Shown: in pieces, positions 1 through 9,456 of the stretch
Numbering within the stretch: position 1 is the first letter of the stretch
Layout: the number at the start of each line of letters is the position of its first letter
From: Novipirellula herctigrandis
GTDB lineage: Bacteria > Planctomycetota > Planctomycetia > Pirellulales > Pirellulaceae
Direction of reading: 5' to 3'
Assembly: GCA_007859835.1 (NCBI GenBank)
Contig: SJPJ01000001.1
Location: 269,126-333,125, forward strand
DNA length: 64,000 nucleotides
Notes under the pieces: generated by a model
Told to the model about the DNA's origin: nothing
The model's database searches: none
What the model saw: the letters and a program-made list of their open reading frames with translations, nothing else
Translations under genes and position numbers: made by a program

Positions 1-2
1 TC

Positions 3-695
3 GATCGATTGGGGCATCCAATTGACCGTCCCGACTATGACGGCGACGGCAAAATTTCGTTTGAGGAAGCGCATGCTTACACGATTCTGAATGCGGACAC
101 GATTGATTTGCCGGTGAAAACGTCGGGCGAATACCTTTCCGTGGTCAGCAGGTTTGCCACGGAAAAGGATAACGGCGCGACGCTGCTGAAAAACAACGAA
201 TCATACAGCGTCGTTCTCAAATACGCTTCTCCGGTCCAGCGGCGTGTTCTTGAAGAGCTATCGGAACAATTGGACTTGGACGGCGACGACAGTCTTGCCG
301 AGGCTTTGCGTCAGAGTCGGCCACAGCGTCGTCGTGGACGTCGGCGGCCAGAAAGCAAATCCGATACGCTGCGCCGCCGCATTGCCAACGATTTGAAGAC
401 TCGTTGGCCTGAGCTTGCTAATGTGATGAACCCAATGTCAGTTGAATTAGTCACGAAGCAGCAAGAAGTGTTTGTCCGTGCCATTGAGCAACACCCCGAA
501 TACCAGCGTTACCGAGAACTGAAGTTGCAGGATGATTCCTCAACCAATGAACAAAACTTACGGGTCAAATATGAGCGTTTGTTGCGGGTTGCGGACAACG
601 TTATCATGGCCGAAAACCTACGCCGTCTCTCGATGCCCAAAGAGTTAGCGGAATACTTGGCGATCGTCGCGGCGGAACGCACGACGTTGGATTGA
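3..695 (+). CDS. C-terminal part of an EF-hand protein (5' end outside window)
   Basis: The reading frame is open to the left edge of the window, so the true start is not seen; the TTG at position 9 lies inside an open frame and is probably not the start. About ten residues in there is a canonical EF-hand calcium loop (DYDGDGKISFEE, with Asp at loop positions 1, 3 and 5 and Glu at 12). The remainder is charged and probably helical, with an Arg-rich patch (QRRRGRRRP) around residue 105 and no membrane segment. The next gene starts 25 bp downstream on the same strand. Planctomycetes encode many large EF-hand proteins, some with caspase-like domains, and this could be the tail of one, but no catalytic domain is visible here. 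The gene is solid; its function is unknown. Confidence 0.7.
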   Translation, partial: DRLGHPIDRPDYDGDGKISFEEAHAYTILNADTIDLPVKTSGEYLSVVSRFATEKDNGATLLKNNESYSVVLKYASPVQRRVLEELSEQLDLDGDDSLAEALRQSRPQRRRGRRRPESKSDTLRRRIANDLKTRWPELANVMNPMSVELVTKQQEVFVRAIEQHPEYQRYRELKLQDDSSTNEQNLRVKYERLLRVADNVIMAENLRRLSMPKELAEYLAIVAAERTTLD

Positions 696-719
696 CTCTC
701 GCCCAACCTCCCAGCACCG

Positions 720-1541
720 ATGTATCCTCCGATGCCCGTGATGATTTCCCAACTTGCCGATACGAATTTTAGGCCTAGAGATGTCGCTGATAAGAATGCA
801 GATGCTGTGACTGAAGGTGAGCACGTTTGTCGAATGTCGTGTGTGGACAATGAAAGCGAGTTGGAACCTCTGAACTGCCTGCTGACTTCGCTAAGCGAGG
901 ACCACTACGCCAAACATTCCAAGCGTATAGACAGCTATGTATTCATCGCTCATAAGAACAATAGAATATTGGCCGTATTGACGCTATGTTTTCCTTGCAA
1001 CGCAAACGAGTTAGATGGTCAATACAGGGAATGTATCGACGATTTTCTACTTGGCGAACAAATGGATGTAAAATCAGAAAACTACAATTTGTTTAATCAA
1101 GCAAAGAAAAATAACAAACTTGTGTATATCGGTTTGTTGGCATCGTTCGGCCTCTCGAATCACGGGACAGTTCCAGGCAGATTGTGGTATCGAGCGATCA
1201 CTGACATTCAAAAAGAACGAGAAGTAGAAACGCTTAGTATCTGTGCTTATACGGTAGGTGGAATTACGATACGTGGTGGAGGACCAGACGGTTCACGAGA
1301 TTACCACAATCATAGGGGAAACGAACGCTCAATGCGTTTGCAGGAAAACGTTGGAATGAAGACCATTGGAGCCGGTCAACGGGAACATGAACTGGAAGTT
1401 CCGCGCACGCCGTTTATTTGTGAGCTTTTTCCATCAATCTGCGTAACTGGTAGCCATGATTCTTTAATACTCTCGACAACAGTGCATCGAGAGTTGCGGT
1501 TTGGAGAGGTAGACTTAACGCGGTACTTGCGTCGTAGGTAG
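720..1541 (+). CDS. Hypothetical protein, possibly GNAT-like
   Basis: A 273-residue soluble protein that I do not recognise with certainty. It has no signal peptide or membrane helix. The middle (about residues 75-215) alternates predicted strands and helices and contains 'LLASFGLSNHGTVPGRLWY' followed by 'NERSMRLQENVGMKTIG', which resembles the acetyl-CoA-binding loop and last helix/strand of GNAT acyltransferases, but the glycine pattern is incomplete. The start at 720 is preceded by no clear ribosome-binding site, and Met codons a few residues later are also possible. The central part of the gene is visibly richer in A and T than its neighbours, which suggests a recent arrival. It is followed by a repeat-containing gap. 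Confidence 0.55.
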   Translation: MYPPMPVMISQLADTNFRPRDVADKNADAVTEGEHVCRMSCVDNESELEPLNCLLTSLSEDHYAKHSKRIDSYVFIAHKNNRILAVLTLCFPCNANELDGQYRECIDDFLLGEQMDVKSENYNLFNQAKKNNKLVYIGLLASFGLSNHGTVPGRLWYRAITDIQKEREVETLSICAYTVGGITIRGGGPDGSRDYHNHRGNERSMRLQENVGMKTIGAGQREHELEVPRTPFICELFPSICVTGSHDSLILSTTVHRELRFGEVDLTRYLRRR

Positions 1542-1723
1542 TTAAAACGCGAAGTACGTTCTTTTCTCGCCGCCGCGATAAAGAGATCATTCTAATTTCG
1601 TCGGCGCAGTGTCATCTGGATTCTCTGATTCTCGATTCGCTCCGTCGTGGGCGAGACATGAGCGTTGCTTCAAATGTCGATGTGCCTCTGTGCGGAATGA
1701 ATGGATGGCAAATGCGCGAACCC

Positions 1724-1837
1724 TAGAGCATTTTACTTTTTTTGTGGCTGGGGCTTCCAGTCCCAGTATGGTTTTCACTGCGGCTGGAAGCCACAGCCAC
1801 TAAACGCACAGCCCGCGGCATTTGGCAAAATGCTCTA
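1724..1837. repeat. Nested inverted-repeat element (MITE/REP-like)
   Basis: Perfect 11-bp outer inverted repeats (TAGAGCATTTT at 1724-1734, its complement at 1827-1837) enclose an inner 17-bp inverted repeat with one mismatch (1744-1760 against 1784-1800). The whole is about 114 bp with no coding capacity. The right outer arm overlaps the stop codon (TAG on the minus strand, 1835-1837) of the GH30 gene. It lies between convergent genes, so its strong hairpin could also act as a bidirectional terminator. I see no second copy in this window. Confidence 0.65.
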
Positions 1838-3259
1838 TCGCGACCAAATGTAGGTAGCAACTGCGCGCGATGGCAGCGACAGCGTGGCTTGGCGGTTGCC
1901 TTGTTCGAGTCGGAAAGTGGCAGAGCGGTTACTGTCGTTCAGTACGATCAGTACGAGGTCGCCGTCGGGTGTCTTGAAGGCGACGTTGGGTAGATTGGGG
2001 ACGACATTTGATGCGATTCGATAGGATCCAGGACGCACAAATTTCGATGCGTGTGCGACAATGTAATACGCCGGATTTCGTGTTACTTGGTTCCCCGAAA
2101 CAGTGATCGCTCCGAGACAGCGGTCACAACCGCCCTCGGTGTGAGGATCTTGGTTTGGGTCCGACGCTAGATTCCATTCCAACACCGTCCGGCTCCAATT
2201 GCGGGTTGCGCCGACGATCAACTCGCGAACATGCCAAGCCATGTCACCGGCTAAGTTACCCGGTGCTCCGATCCATTGCTCCGTGAAGTAGAGATTCTTG
2301 TTCGGATGTGCTTCATGCACCTGGGACATCGCGGTGATTTTTCCCCCGTAAAGATGAAAGGCCGATCCATCGATATAGTTGTAGGCCTCGTCATCATTCA
2401 AGATGGAAATGGGATAATCGGGACGATCGCAGTTGTGATCGTAGATGATGATTTTGGTGTCGATTCCTGCTGCTTCAAACGCGGGGCCCAGATGGTGTTT
2501 GATAAATGTCGCTTGTTGGTCGGCAAGCATTAGTAAGCTAGGGTTGTTGCCGGGGTGCAGTGGTTCGTTTTGAATGGTGATCGCATCAATGCAAATTCCC
2601 TCTGACTTCATCGCTAGGATGTAAGCAACGAAGTAGCGTGCGTAGGCATCGCTGTACTGCGGCAGCAAACTTCCGCCCACCGAATCGTGATTGTCCTTCA
2701 TCCAAGTTGGCGGGGACCAGGGTGATCCCATCAAGCTGATATCCGGGGCAATCCCCAAAATCTCCTTCAAAATTGGAATGACATGCTTGCGGTCTTCTCC
2801 CAGGTCAAATCGCTTCATCTCAAGATCAACTTCGCCGGGCTGCAAATCGTTGTAGGAATAGACGAAACGGCTCAGGTCCGATGCTCCGATCGATAATCGA
2901 AGGTAACTAACTCCAATTCCCGTTGCATCGGTCGAAAACAGTTCTCGGAGCAAATCGTTGCGAGCCGACGCATCCATTTGCATCAACAATTCGGCACTTC
3001 CGCTGGTCAACGTAAAACCAAACCCATCGATCGATTGGAACGACTTGTCTGGATCGATCAGAATCGTTGCTGCTGAGTCGCCTCGTTGCGGCGGGTGCTT
3101 CGCAACGAACCGTGTTTCGCCATGCTGTTTCTCGAATCGTTCAGCACCATTTGGATCCGTCAGCCAACAGCGCACATTGGCTGCCAAAGCGGAGTCACTG
3201 ATCATGGTTCCGAGGAGAACAAGCAGGATCACAGTAAATAACGAATGGAGTCGATTCAT
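1835..3259 (-). CDS. GH30 family glycoside hydrolase (glucosylceramidase-like), exported
   Basis: A retaining glycosidase of clan GH-A with a TIM barrel plus side beta-domain. The first ~27 residues form a Sec signal peptide (hydrophobic VILLVLLG, ending near ALAA). The barrel begins at 'IDGFGFTLTSGSAELL' (about residue 78). The probable acid/base is Glu232 in 'TIQNEPLHPG' and the probable nucleophile is Glu327 in 'LYFTEQWIGAP', both at the usual GH30 positions. The C-terminal beta-domain ends with 'LPSRAVATYIW', typical of the family, so the protein is full length (474 aa). Family members act on beta-glucosyl, beta-xylosyl or beta-fucosyl linkages; with four GH29 genes upstream, a role in trimming a fucose-containing glycan is likely. 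It is the last gene of the minus-strand cluster, 105 bp after the preceding GH29 gene. Confidence 0.92.
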   Translation of the reverse strand: MNRLHSLFTVILLVLLGTMISDSALAANVRCWLTDPNGAERFEKQHGETRFVAKHPPQRGDSAATILIDPDKSFQSIDGFGFTLTSGSAELLMQMDASARNDLLRELFSTDATGIGVSYLRLSIGASDLSRFVYSYNDLQPGEVDLEMKRFDLGEDRKHVIPILKEILGIAPDISLMGSPWSPPTWMKDNHDSVGGSLLPQYSDAYARYFVAYILAMKSEGICIDAITIQNEPLHPGNNPSLLMLADQQATFIKHHLGPAFEAAGIDTKIIIYDHNCDRPDYPISILNDDEAYNYIDGSAFHLYGGKITAMSQVHEAHPNKNLYFTEQWIGAPGNLAGDMAWHVRELIVGATRNWSRTVLEWNLASDPNQDPHTEGGCDRCLGAITVSGNQVTRNPAYYIVAHASKFVRPGSYRIASNVVPNLPNVAFKTPDGDLVLIVLNDSNRSATFRLEQGNRQATLSLPSRAVATYIWSR

Positions 3260-3364
3260 CTTTTTTCGCGGTTGTTTTCAGTATGGGGAAGTGCGCGGTA
3301 TCGATGGTGTCCGTCGCTGTGTTGGCGATCGTTTTGCCCCGTTTTGGTGCAATTGCTACAAACT

Positions 3365-4981
3365 TCAACGCGGAGCGGGGCTGGGGATGGAGTCGACAAA
3401 TTCGATTCGTACTGGATAGGCCATTTCGTAGTCTGGCTGTTTCGGCATTGTGATTTCGAGGCCATTTCCCGTGGCACGCCACTTCAGATCACTGTGTGTT
3501 CCCAACAAACGAATCGATTTGAGATTGCTTAGATCTGCCCCGGCGAGCGTCTTGATCGTTAACGTTTCGCCGGGCCAATCGAGCACGGTAGCGAACAAAA
3601 CTGTGTTGGCTTTGTTACGGGTGAAACGGATGTCCTCGGGCGTGCCGATGTACTTCAAGTGACCGTGATCATCCCGTTGGTTCCATGCTTTTGAGACCTC
3701 ACCAAGCACAACGTAGGGACGCGTCGCATAAACGGCTTCCCCGCAAACCTTCAACCAAGCTCCTAGTTCACGAATCATTTTCTTTTGGTCTTCCGGAAAC
3801 GTGCCATCAGCTTTTGGGGCAATGGCCAACATCAAGACGCCACGTTTGCTGATGATGTCGATTAACTCATCAACGATCACATTGGTCGGCTTAATCGGTA
3901 TGCCTTCGGCGAAGCCCCAGTTGTTTCCGTCGTAGATCGAATCGTCCGTTTGCCAAACCATGTCAGCAATATCTTTGAACGCACCACGTTCAAAGTCGCG
4001 TACGGCGGAACCCGCTTTGAAAGTAGCCGAATTCTTGTAGTTCAATACCACTCCAGGTGCTCCAATTGCTCCCTTTTTCCACTGGATCGCTTTATTGTAG
4101 TAGTGCGCGGCAAAGTCTTTGCGGCGTGATTCGAAGATAGGTGGATTCATGCCCCAGTCAAAATAGTGCAGATCAGGTTGATAGAGGTCGGTGACTTCCT
4201 TTGTTCGTTGCAGCCAGCGATCGAGATCACGTTCGCTCGGCTGAACTATGTCGCCGGACCGATTCACCCACTCGGATCGCTTTTCCATTTGTTCTTCCGG
4301 CTTGATGCGAACTTGATCCGCATTCGGCGCAACGATTGGACTTCCGTAGAGGTCTTCATATGCTGGGTTCTTGGCGTCGTAACCGTTAATGTGGTTCCAT
4401 TGAAAGAATCGGTAGTTCCACGCGGAGTGATTCGACACGCCATACTTCAGGCCTTTCTTTCGCATCGCATCGGCCAATTCTTTGACGATATCACGGCGGG
4501 GCCCCATCTCGACCGAATTCCACTTTGTAAGCTTCGAGTCCCACAAGCAAAAACTGTCGTGGAAAACCGCCAGCGTGCAAAAGTATTTTGCACCACCCTC
4601 AACGCAAAGATCGGCCCACTGATCCGCATCGAACTTGTCCGCGGTCCACATGGGAATCAAATCCTTGTACCCAACGGTTGATGGATCACCGTAAGTTTTG
4701 ATGTGGTGTAGGTGAGTGGCCAAACCTTGATTGTTTCGGCTGCTTTGTCCTTGTTGGCAATACATCCAACGTCCGTACCACTCAGCCGCATGATCTCCCT
4801 TAAATGCCGGCACAGAATAGATTCCCCAAATCGGCCAGAAACCCAGTTTGGCGTCCTCATACCATTCAGGCGCCTCGTAGTTCTGTAGCGACTCCCAGGT
4901 TGCGTCGTATTCTTGACCCAAAATGGGCGTGGCAGTCACACTAATGACGATTGCCAAGCAGATGGATTTTGTATTAAACAC
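3365..4981 (-). CDS. GH29 alpha-L-fucosidase (divergent paralogue)
   Basis: Retaining exo-alpha-L-fucosidase/galactosidase-type enzyme. After a signal peptide (ICLAIVISVTATPILG) the (beta/alpha)8-like domain starts with 'WYEDAKLGFWPIWGIYSVP'. The GH29 signature regions are visible: 'GGAKYFCTLAVFHDSF', 'WNSVEMGPRRDIV' and the nucleophile region 'DLHYFDWGM' (Asp near residue 275). The C-terminal beta-sandwich contains 'RFTRNKANTVLFATVLDWPG'. I place the start at the GTG at 4981 because AAGAGG stands seven bases upstream; an in-frame GTG at 5005 is the alternative. The gene follows the FN3/propeller gene by 33-57 bp, so the two are probably co-transcribed. It differs clearly from the 7.6-kb and 10.99-kb paralogues, including an insertion of polar sequence around residues 215-255, so its aglycone preference probably differs. 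Confidence 0.93.
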   Translation of the reverse strand: MFNTKSICLAIVISVTATPILGQEYDATWESLQNYEAPEWYEDAKLGFWPIWGIYSVPAFKGDHAAEWYGRWMYCQQGQSSRNNQGLATHLHHIKTYGDPSTVGYKDLIPMWTADKFDADQWADLCVEGGAKYFCTLAVFHDSFCLWDSKLTKWNSVEMGPRRDIVKELADAMRKKGLKYGVSNHSAWNYRFFQWNHINGYDAKNPAYEDLYGSPIVAPNADQVRIKPEEQMEKRSEWVNRSGDIVQPSERDLDRWLQRTKEVTDLYQPDLHYFDWGMNPPIFESRRKDFAAHYYNKAIQWKKGAIGAPGVVLNYKNSATFKAGSAVRDFERGAFKDIADMVWQTDDSIYDGNNWGFAEGIPIKPTNVIVDELIDIISKRGVLMLAIAPKADGTFPEDQKKMIRELGAWLKVCGEAVYATRPYVVLGEVSKAWNQRDDHGHLKYIGTPEDIRFTRNKANTVLFATVLDWPGETLTIKTLAGADLSNLKSIRLLGTHSDLKWRATGNGLEITMPKQPDYEMAYPVRIEFVDSIPSPAPR

Positions 4982-5038
4982 TGAAAAACCTCTTAGTAAA
5001 TTCACTTCATTAAACGACTTTTTGCCCGGCTCATTACC

Positions 5039-7459
5039 CTACTGAGGCGCAGCCAATTTCGAGTACCCAACGACTAATTCTCCACGCTTGGTCTTGCCAA
5101 TCAGTTTGCAGACAAAGTTCTTTGCTGTGATCCCGTTTGCGGTGCCGTCGAAGGTCAGAACGAGGCCATCCCTGTGAGGATCGGTACTGACCAAGCGGGC
5201 ACCGCGACCATAGTTCACGGCTTCAGAAGCACCAAGCCTAAGCGAGTCGAGGTCGAGGTCCTGCGATGCATTAAAGCCATCCTCAGAGTGGATAAGTACC
5301 TTGATTTGCAGCGTGTTTTGCTTCACCGGTGTTGTGTTGAGCATGCTCACTCGGCGATAAACCACCAGCGGAATGACTAAATGTTTTGCGCTGTGGTTGT
5401 CGTTGCCGTAGTCGTCAGCTTTCTTGACGTCGATCGCTGCCAATGAAAGATGCGTTGCTCGGCCGTGTTCATCCTGGAGCACGTTGGGACGTTCGACTTT
5501 GTACCAAAAGGTACGCGTCCCATCCTCGTAGACGGTGCAGGTAGGCGTGTATGCCAGTCCATCCTCATATTTCCAATTCACGCCATCGGGTGAACGCAGA
5601 TAGATGGCTCGGTAGTCGAGGAACGCGTTGATCAGCATATGATATTGCACACCGTCGTACCAAAGCGCGGGATCCTCATAGTTGGATTTGCGGTATTGCT
5701 CAGGAATTGTTGCGTTCTCATCGACCGTATTTGTCAGTACCTTGTAGGGGCCAAGCAGACCGTTTTCGCTACGCATCATGGCCCCTGCCTTTGTTACCAT
5801 CAAAATACTTCCGTCGCCGCACTGCACACCTGAGAGATTTCGGAAATACCTGTAGGCTCGTGGGTCGGATTCGTCATGTTCGACCGTCAACTCGCCTTCA
5901 AACATCCAAGGACCGTTCATGCTTGTCGAAGTAAGGAAGCAGGCCTTCCAGTCGATGAGCGAATAGAGTGCAAAACGACGATCGTGAAGAGCGATAATGT
6001 TTGGATTGTGTCCAAGGCCATCGTGGAATTCATAGGCGATGTCGTCGACGACTTTGTACGGCCCCGTCGGATCGTCTGCAACAACATGGGCCACCCTAGA
6101 GAAGGGCCATTCCCAGTGGCCTTTGCGAGCACCCTCGGGCCAACGCGTAACCAGAATATGGTATTTCATGTCACCGGGATCCCTAATGACTTTACCACCC
6201 CAATACGTCCAATCAGGATCCTCGACCCCGTTATCAGGATCACGCGGCAGCACGCCTTCGGCACCCCACAAATCGGAGGAAAGTTCCTTGTGAATCGGCA
6301 TCGGCAGAAGCAGATCGCTGAACGAAGCGCCGCGAACCGCTTTGACAATGGCGCTGGCAGTTTCAGAAACGGGGCTTACATTCCCGCTGTAATCAACCGC
6401 TTCGACTGCATAGGTGTTTTGGATGCCTTTAATCGGCAGCATGTCTTCGTAGCGTTGACGCGTTATACCGCTCGCAATTCGTGTTAGATGATTGCCTTCG
6501 GCATCGCCACGCAGGATGTTGTAACTCGCGATGTCCTTGTCGTTGATTTGCCATTTGAGATTTATGACCCACGCCTCGCCGACTGCGTCGACGTCACTGG
6601 GAGCCTGCGGCGGGTCGGTATCCACTTTTCGAATCTTTACAACCGGAGAGGCCGCACTTTCTTCATCCGTCATTTGAGTTACGGTATAGTAATAGGTTAT
6701 GCCGTTGGTGATAGCTGCGTCGTCCCATGCGTATCCCTTCACACCTTGGGCTATTTTCTCATAAGACTTCCTGGGATGATTGCTTCGGTAAATTGTGTAC
6801 CGTGCATCCGAAGGACCTTTACTCCATTTTAAACTGATGCCGTCGTCGTTCACTACGCCATCCAACTCACGAGGACCGGCAGTTTCCGAACGCAGAACCT
6901 TGAGGTCAACCCAATCAACATAGACGTTGATGTTGTGATCGGATCGTAGCATGAATCGGGCGAAAGGTACGCCAAGCCGGGAATCTTCTTCGCTGACGGT
7001 ATAGGTTCCTTCAAACACTTTAGGCTCAGTTGCTGCCGTCGGAACCTTGACCTGATCAGCAAGAACACGTTCTGTGTCTCCAAAAACGAGACCAAAACTG
7101 ACTGTAGCATCGCAGGGATACTCTGCTTTTGCAGCAAACCGCCAAGCAAGAACATCACCAGCGGAAACCTTCGCGTAGCTCGCGTTGTGATCCAGAGTTG
7201 GTGATTCATACGTGGCAACGAGATTTCCTCCGCTAGAAATTCTTCCCTCAGCCAAGCCAAGTTTCATATCGCCTATTACAGCCTTCGACGTCCAATGTGG
7301 CGATTGCCTAAATTGCCGCCAACCTGACATGATTGTTCGAAAGTCCCCATCAAGCACACTCTCGTTTGGTAGATCGCTTCCGATAAGGACGATGTCGGCC
7401 TTTGCGCAAACAGCGAATCCGAATAGGGAAAAAATCGAAACGACTTTGATTAGATTCAT
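5039..7459 (-). CDS. GH43-like five-bladed propeller protein with FN3 domains
   Basis: An 806-residue exported protein with a signal peptide over residues 1-22. Residues ~25-190 form a carbohydrate-binding-like beta-sandwich. Two fibronectin type III domains follow (about 190-275 with 'YTIYRSNHPRKSYEKIAQG'; about 280-370 with 'SYNILRGDAEGNHLTRIASG'). The propeller spans about 380-690 ('RVAHVVADDPTGPYKVVDD', 'YEDPALWYDGVQYHMLINA', 'AIYLRSPDGVNWKYEDGLAY'), the blade pattern seen in GH43/GH117-type enzymes. The last ~90 residues are a conserved module ('DLDLDSLRLGASEAVNYGRG') shared with the proteins at 12.9 and 21.6 kb. Activity cannot be assigned; the conserved acidic residues of the blades suggest a glycosidase acting with the adjacent GH29 enzymes. 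Only this paralogue carries FN3 domains. Confidence 0.8.
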   Translation of the reverse strand: MNLIKVVSIFSLFGFAVCAKADIVLIGSDLPNESVLDGDFRTIMSGWRQFRQSPHWTSKAVIGDMKLGLAEGRISSGGNLVATYESPTLDHNASYAKVSAGDVLAWRFAAKAEYPCDATVSFGLVFGDTERVLADQVKVPTAATEPKVFEGTYTVSEEDSRLGVPFARFMLRSDHNINVYVDWVDLKVLRSETAGPRELDGVVNDDGISLKWSKGPSDARYTIYRSNHPRKSYEKIAQGVKGYAWDDAAITNGITYYYTVTQMTDEESAASPVVKIRKVDTDPPQAPSDVDAVGEAWVINLKWQINDKDIASYNILRGDAEGNHLTRIASGITRQRYEDMLPIKGIQNTYAVEAVDYSGNVSPVSETASAIVKAVRGASFSDLLLPMPIHKELSSDLWGAEGVLPRDPDNGVEDPDWTYWGGKVIRDPGDMKYHILVTRWPEGARKGHWEWPFSRVAHVVADDPTGPYKVVDDIAYEFHDGLGHNPNIIALHDRRFALYSLIDWKACFLTSTSMNGPWMFEGELTVEHDESDPRAYRYFRNLSGVQCGDGSILMVTKAGAMMRSENGLLGPYKVLTNTVDENATIPEQYRKSNYEDPALWYDGVQYHMLINAFLDYRAIYLRSPDGVNWKYEDGLAYTPTCTVYEDGTRTFWYKVERPNVLQDEHGRATHLSLAAIDVKKADDYGNDNHSAKHLVIPLVVYRRVSMLNTTPVKQNTLQIKVLIHSEDGFNASQDLDLDSLRLGASEAVNYGRGARLVSTDPHRDGLVLTFDGTANGITAKNFVCKLIGKTKRGELVVGYSKLAAPQ

Positions 7460-7590
7460 CGGAATTTGTCTTGTTTGCGGGCGTGGATTGTCATCTTAGT
7501 TCCGACTCGATAGGGCGATCGATCGCCCTCGATTTGTGTCGTTTCGTGACCAGATGAAGTAACCTATTACGAGCGAGTGACGCGCACGAG

Positions 7591-9327
7591 TCATTGTGAG
7601 AGCGTTAGCCCTTCGATCCGCAGACCATGCGAATATTCGGAATTTGGCGTTGGAGGCAACGTCACCGACAGGCCATTTTCCGTTAGCTGAAACTCTAGCT
7701 CGTCGTCTGATCCGAGCATCGTCACGCTGCGGACAGACTGCTTGCCAATTTGTTCTGGCGAAAGCGACTTGATTAGCACCTCTTTTGTATTGGGATAGGC
7801 CATCAAGAAAGCGTAAAGCGTGTCTCCCTTTGTCGTAAATCGAATGTCTTTACCAGTGAATTCATACGTATTGTCGTTGAATTGATGACCGGTCGTGGGC
7901 ATCTGAAACGGCCCCTCACCATAGACAAGGTATGGCCGCGATCCATAAATGCCTTCGCCATTGACTTGCAACCAATCACCGATTTTCAGCAGCTCATCGC
8001 GGTACGTCTTGGGCAGACTTCCATCGGCTCGCAATCCAACGTTTAGCAACATGTTCCCATTTTTGCTGACGATGTCGACTAGGTTATCGATCACCTTTCC
8101 CGCATCCAATCGAAGTAGATCCTCGTTCTGATCCAACGTCGTTCCACCCATTCCCGCATCGTCGGTGAGAGACGCTTTCTCACCAGCCGAGATCTCTTTT
8201 CCCATGTAAAACCAACCGGGATTGATGGACGTATCAGTTTGCCAAGGCTGTTCTCGGATTTTGTCGAGCCCGTGCAACTCCAAATCCAAGGTCAATCCTT
8301 GGGGCGTCGTGCGTTTAATCGCAAATACGCCGTCCAGCTTTCCGCTATTCCGTTGCATATTAAGGTTGTAATAGTGCGCCGCCAAATTCAGCCCATAATC
8401 CCCATTGGGAAGCCCACCATCTAGATAGAGAAGGTCCGGGTCGTACTTATCGATCAGATCCTTCGTGCGCAAATACCACTGACGGGCAAAGCGTGGATTG
8501 AGCCGCTTCAGACGATCCGGAGTGCGATAACCGTATAGCCCATCGTTTGCCGGATCCATCGTGTCATAGGGCACTCCCTTGAGCGGTCCCGTTGTATCGG
8601 ATTCCCCCTGGAAAAAGACATGTTCATGCCCCTGGTTTGACAGATGCGACGTCACAGCAAAACGCAAATGATTTGCTTCGCAGGCCGTTTTCCATTCTCC
8701 GACGATGTCCCTCTTTGGCCCCATTTTGACTGAGTTCCAATCATTGTAGGTAGAGTCATAATTGTCGAAATTGTCATGGTGAACGGCCATCACGCCAAAG
8801 TACTTGGCGCCGACCTTACTAAACAGTTCCGCAAGCTTCATCGGCTCGAACTTCTCGGCTTTCCAAAGAGGAATGAAGTCCTTATAGCCAAACTGAGAAG
8901 GATGCCCGAAATTCTTGACGTGATATTCGTATACACTTTCCTTTCCTGGCTTATATCCTGACATTGCCCGGCGCTTCACCTTTTGATCATCCCGATACGC
9001 TTGTGGCTCATGCTGCGTATACAGGAATCGACCGTAGTGGCCATCGAAACCGGGCACAGTGCAAAGCCCCCAATGTGAGTAGATGCCAAATTTCGCATCG
9101 CGAAACCAATCGGGACATTCATAGTGTTTGCCAAAAGAATCGGAGGCAGCTTCAAATGGGCCTTCGGCGATATCGAACGTGAAGCCTTCGGTGTCAAAAT
9201 TCAATGAAGCCTTTTCGGACTGCTGTGCCGCTTTGATGCGGTTAGCCGTTTCGTCGGCCGGCAAGTTTGTCACTGCAACCAGTAGGCCAATTGCTACGGT
9301 CACATTCCGGTAACACATCTGACTCAT
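7591..9327 (-). CDS. GH29 alpha-L-fucosidase, paralogue a
   Basis: Full-length GH29 enzyme. The start at 9327 is chosen because GAGGA lies eight bases upstream; the N-terminus then carries a signal peptide ('VTVAIGLLVAVTNLPAD'). The catalytic domain opens with 'CPDWFRDAKFGIYSHWGLC' and includes 'GAKYFGVMAVHHDNFDNYDS' and the nucleophile Asp303 in 'DPDLLYLDGGLPNGDYG'. The C-terminal beta-domain has 'RFTTKGDTLYAFLMAYP'. The protein is very similar along its whole length to the product of 10993-12747, with the same predicted nucleophile position, so the two are recent duplicates separated by a sulfatase gene. A role in releasing alpha-L-fucose or alpha-L-galactose after desulfation fits the neighbourhood; the substrate cannot be read from the sequence. 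Confidence 0.95.
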   Translation of the reverse strand: MSQMCYRNVTVAIGLLVAVTNLPADETANRIKAAQQSEKASLNFDTEGFTFDIAEGPFEAASDSFGKHYECPDWFRDAKFGIYSHWGLCTVPGFDGHYGRFLYTQHEPQAYRDDQKVKRRAMSGYKPGKESVYEYHVKNFGHPSQFGYKDFIPLWKAEKFEPMKLAELFSKVGAKYFGVMAVHHDNFDNYDSTYNDWNSVKMGPKRDIVGEWKTACEANHLRFAVTSHLSNQGHEHVFFQGESDTTGPLKGVPYDTMDPANDGLYGYRTPDRLKRLNPRFARQWYLRTKDLIDKYDPDLLYLDGGLPNGDYGLNLAAHYYNLNMQRNSGKLDGVFAIKRTTPQGLTLDLELHGLDKIREQPWQTDTSINPGWFYMGKEISAGEKASLTDDAGMGGTTLDQNEDLLRLDAGKVIDNLVDIVSKNGNMLLNVGLRADGSLPKTYRDELLKIGDWLQVNGEGIYGSRPYLVYGEGPFQMPTTGHQFNDNTYEFTGKDIRFTTKGDTLYAFLMAYPNTKEVLIKSLSPEQIGKQSVRSVTMLGSDDELEFQLTENGLSVTLPPTPNSEYSHGLRIEGLTLSQ

Positions 9328-9456
9328 TCGTAATGTCCTCAATTTGTATTTCGCAGATGCGGTTTTCGCATGCGTTTTAGTCTTTGGCGTTCTTTCTTAA
9401 TAATCCGCTTGCCAAGGCCCATGATGGTAGGTCCCTGGGATTGCAGAACAGCAAAT

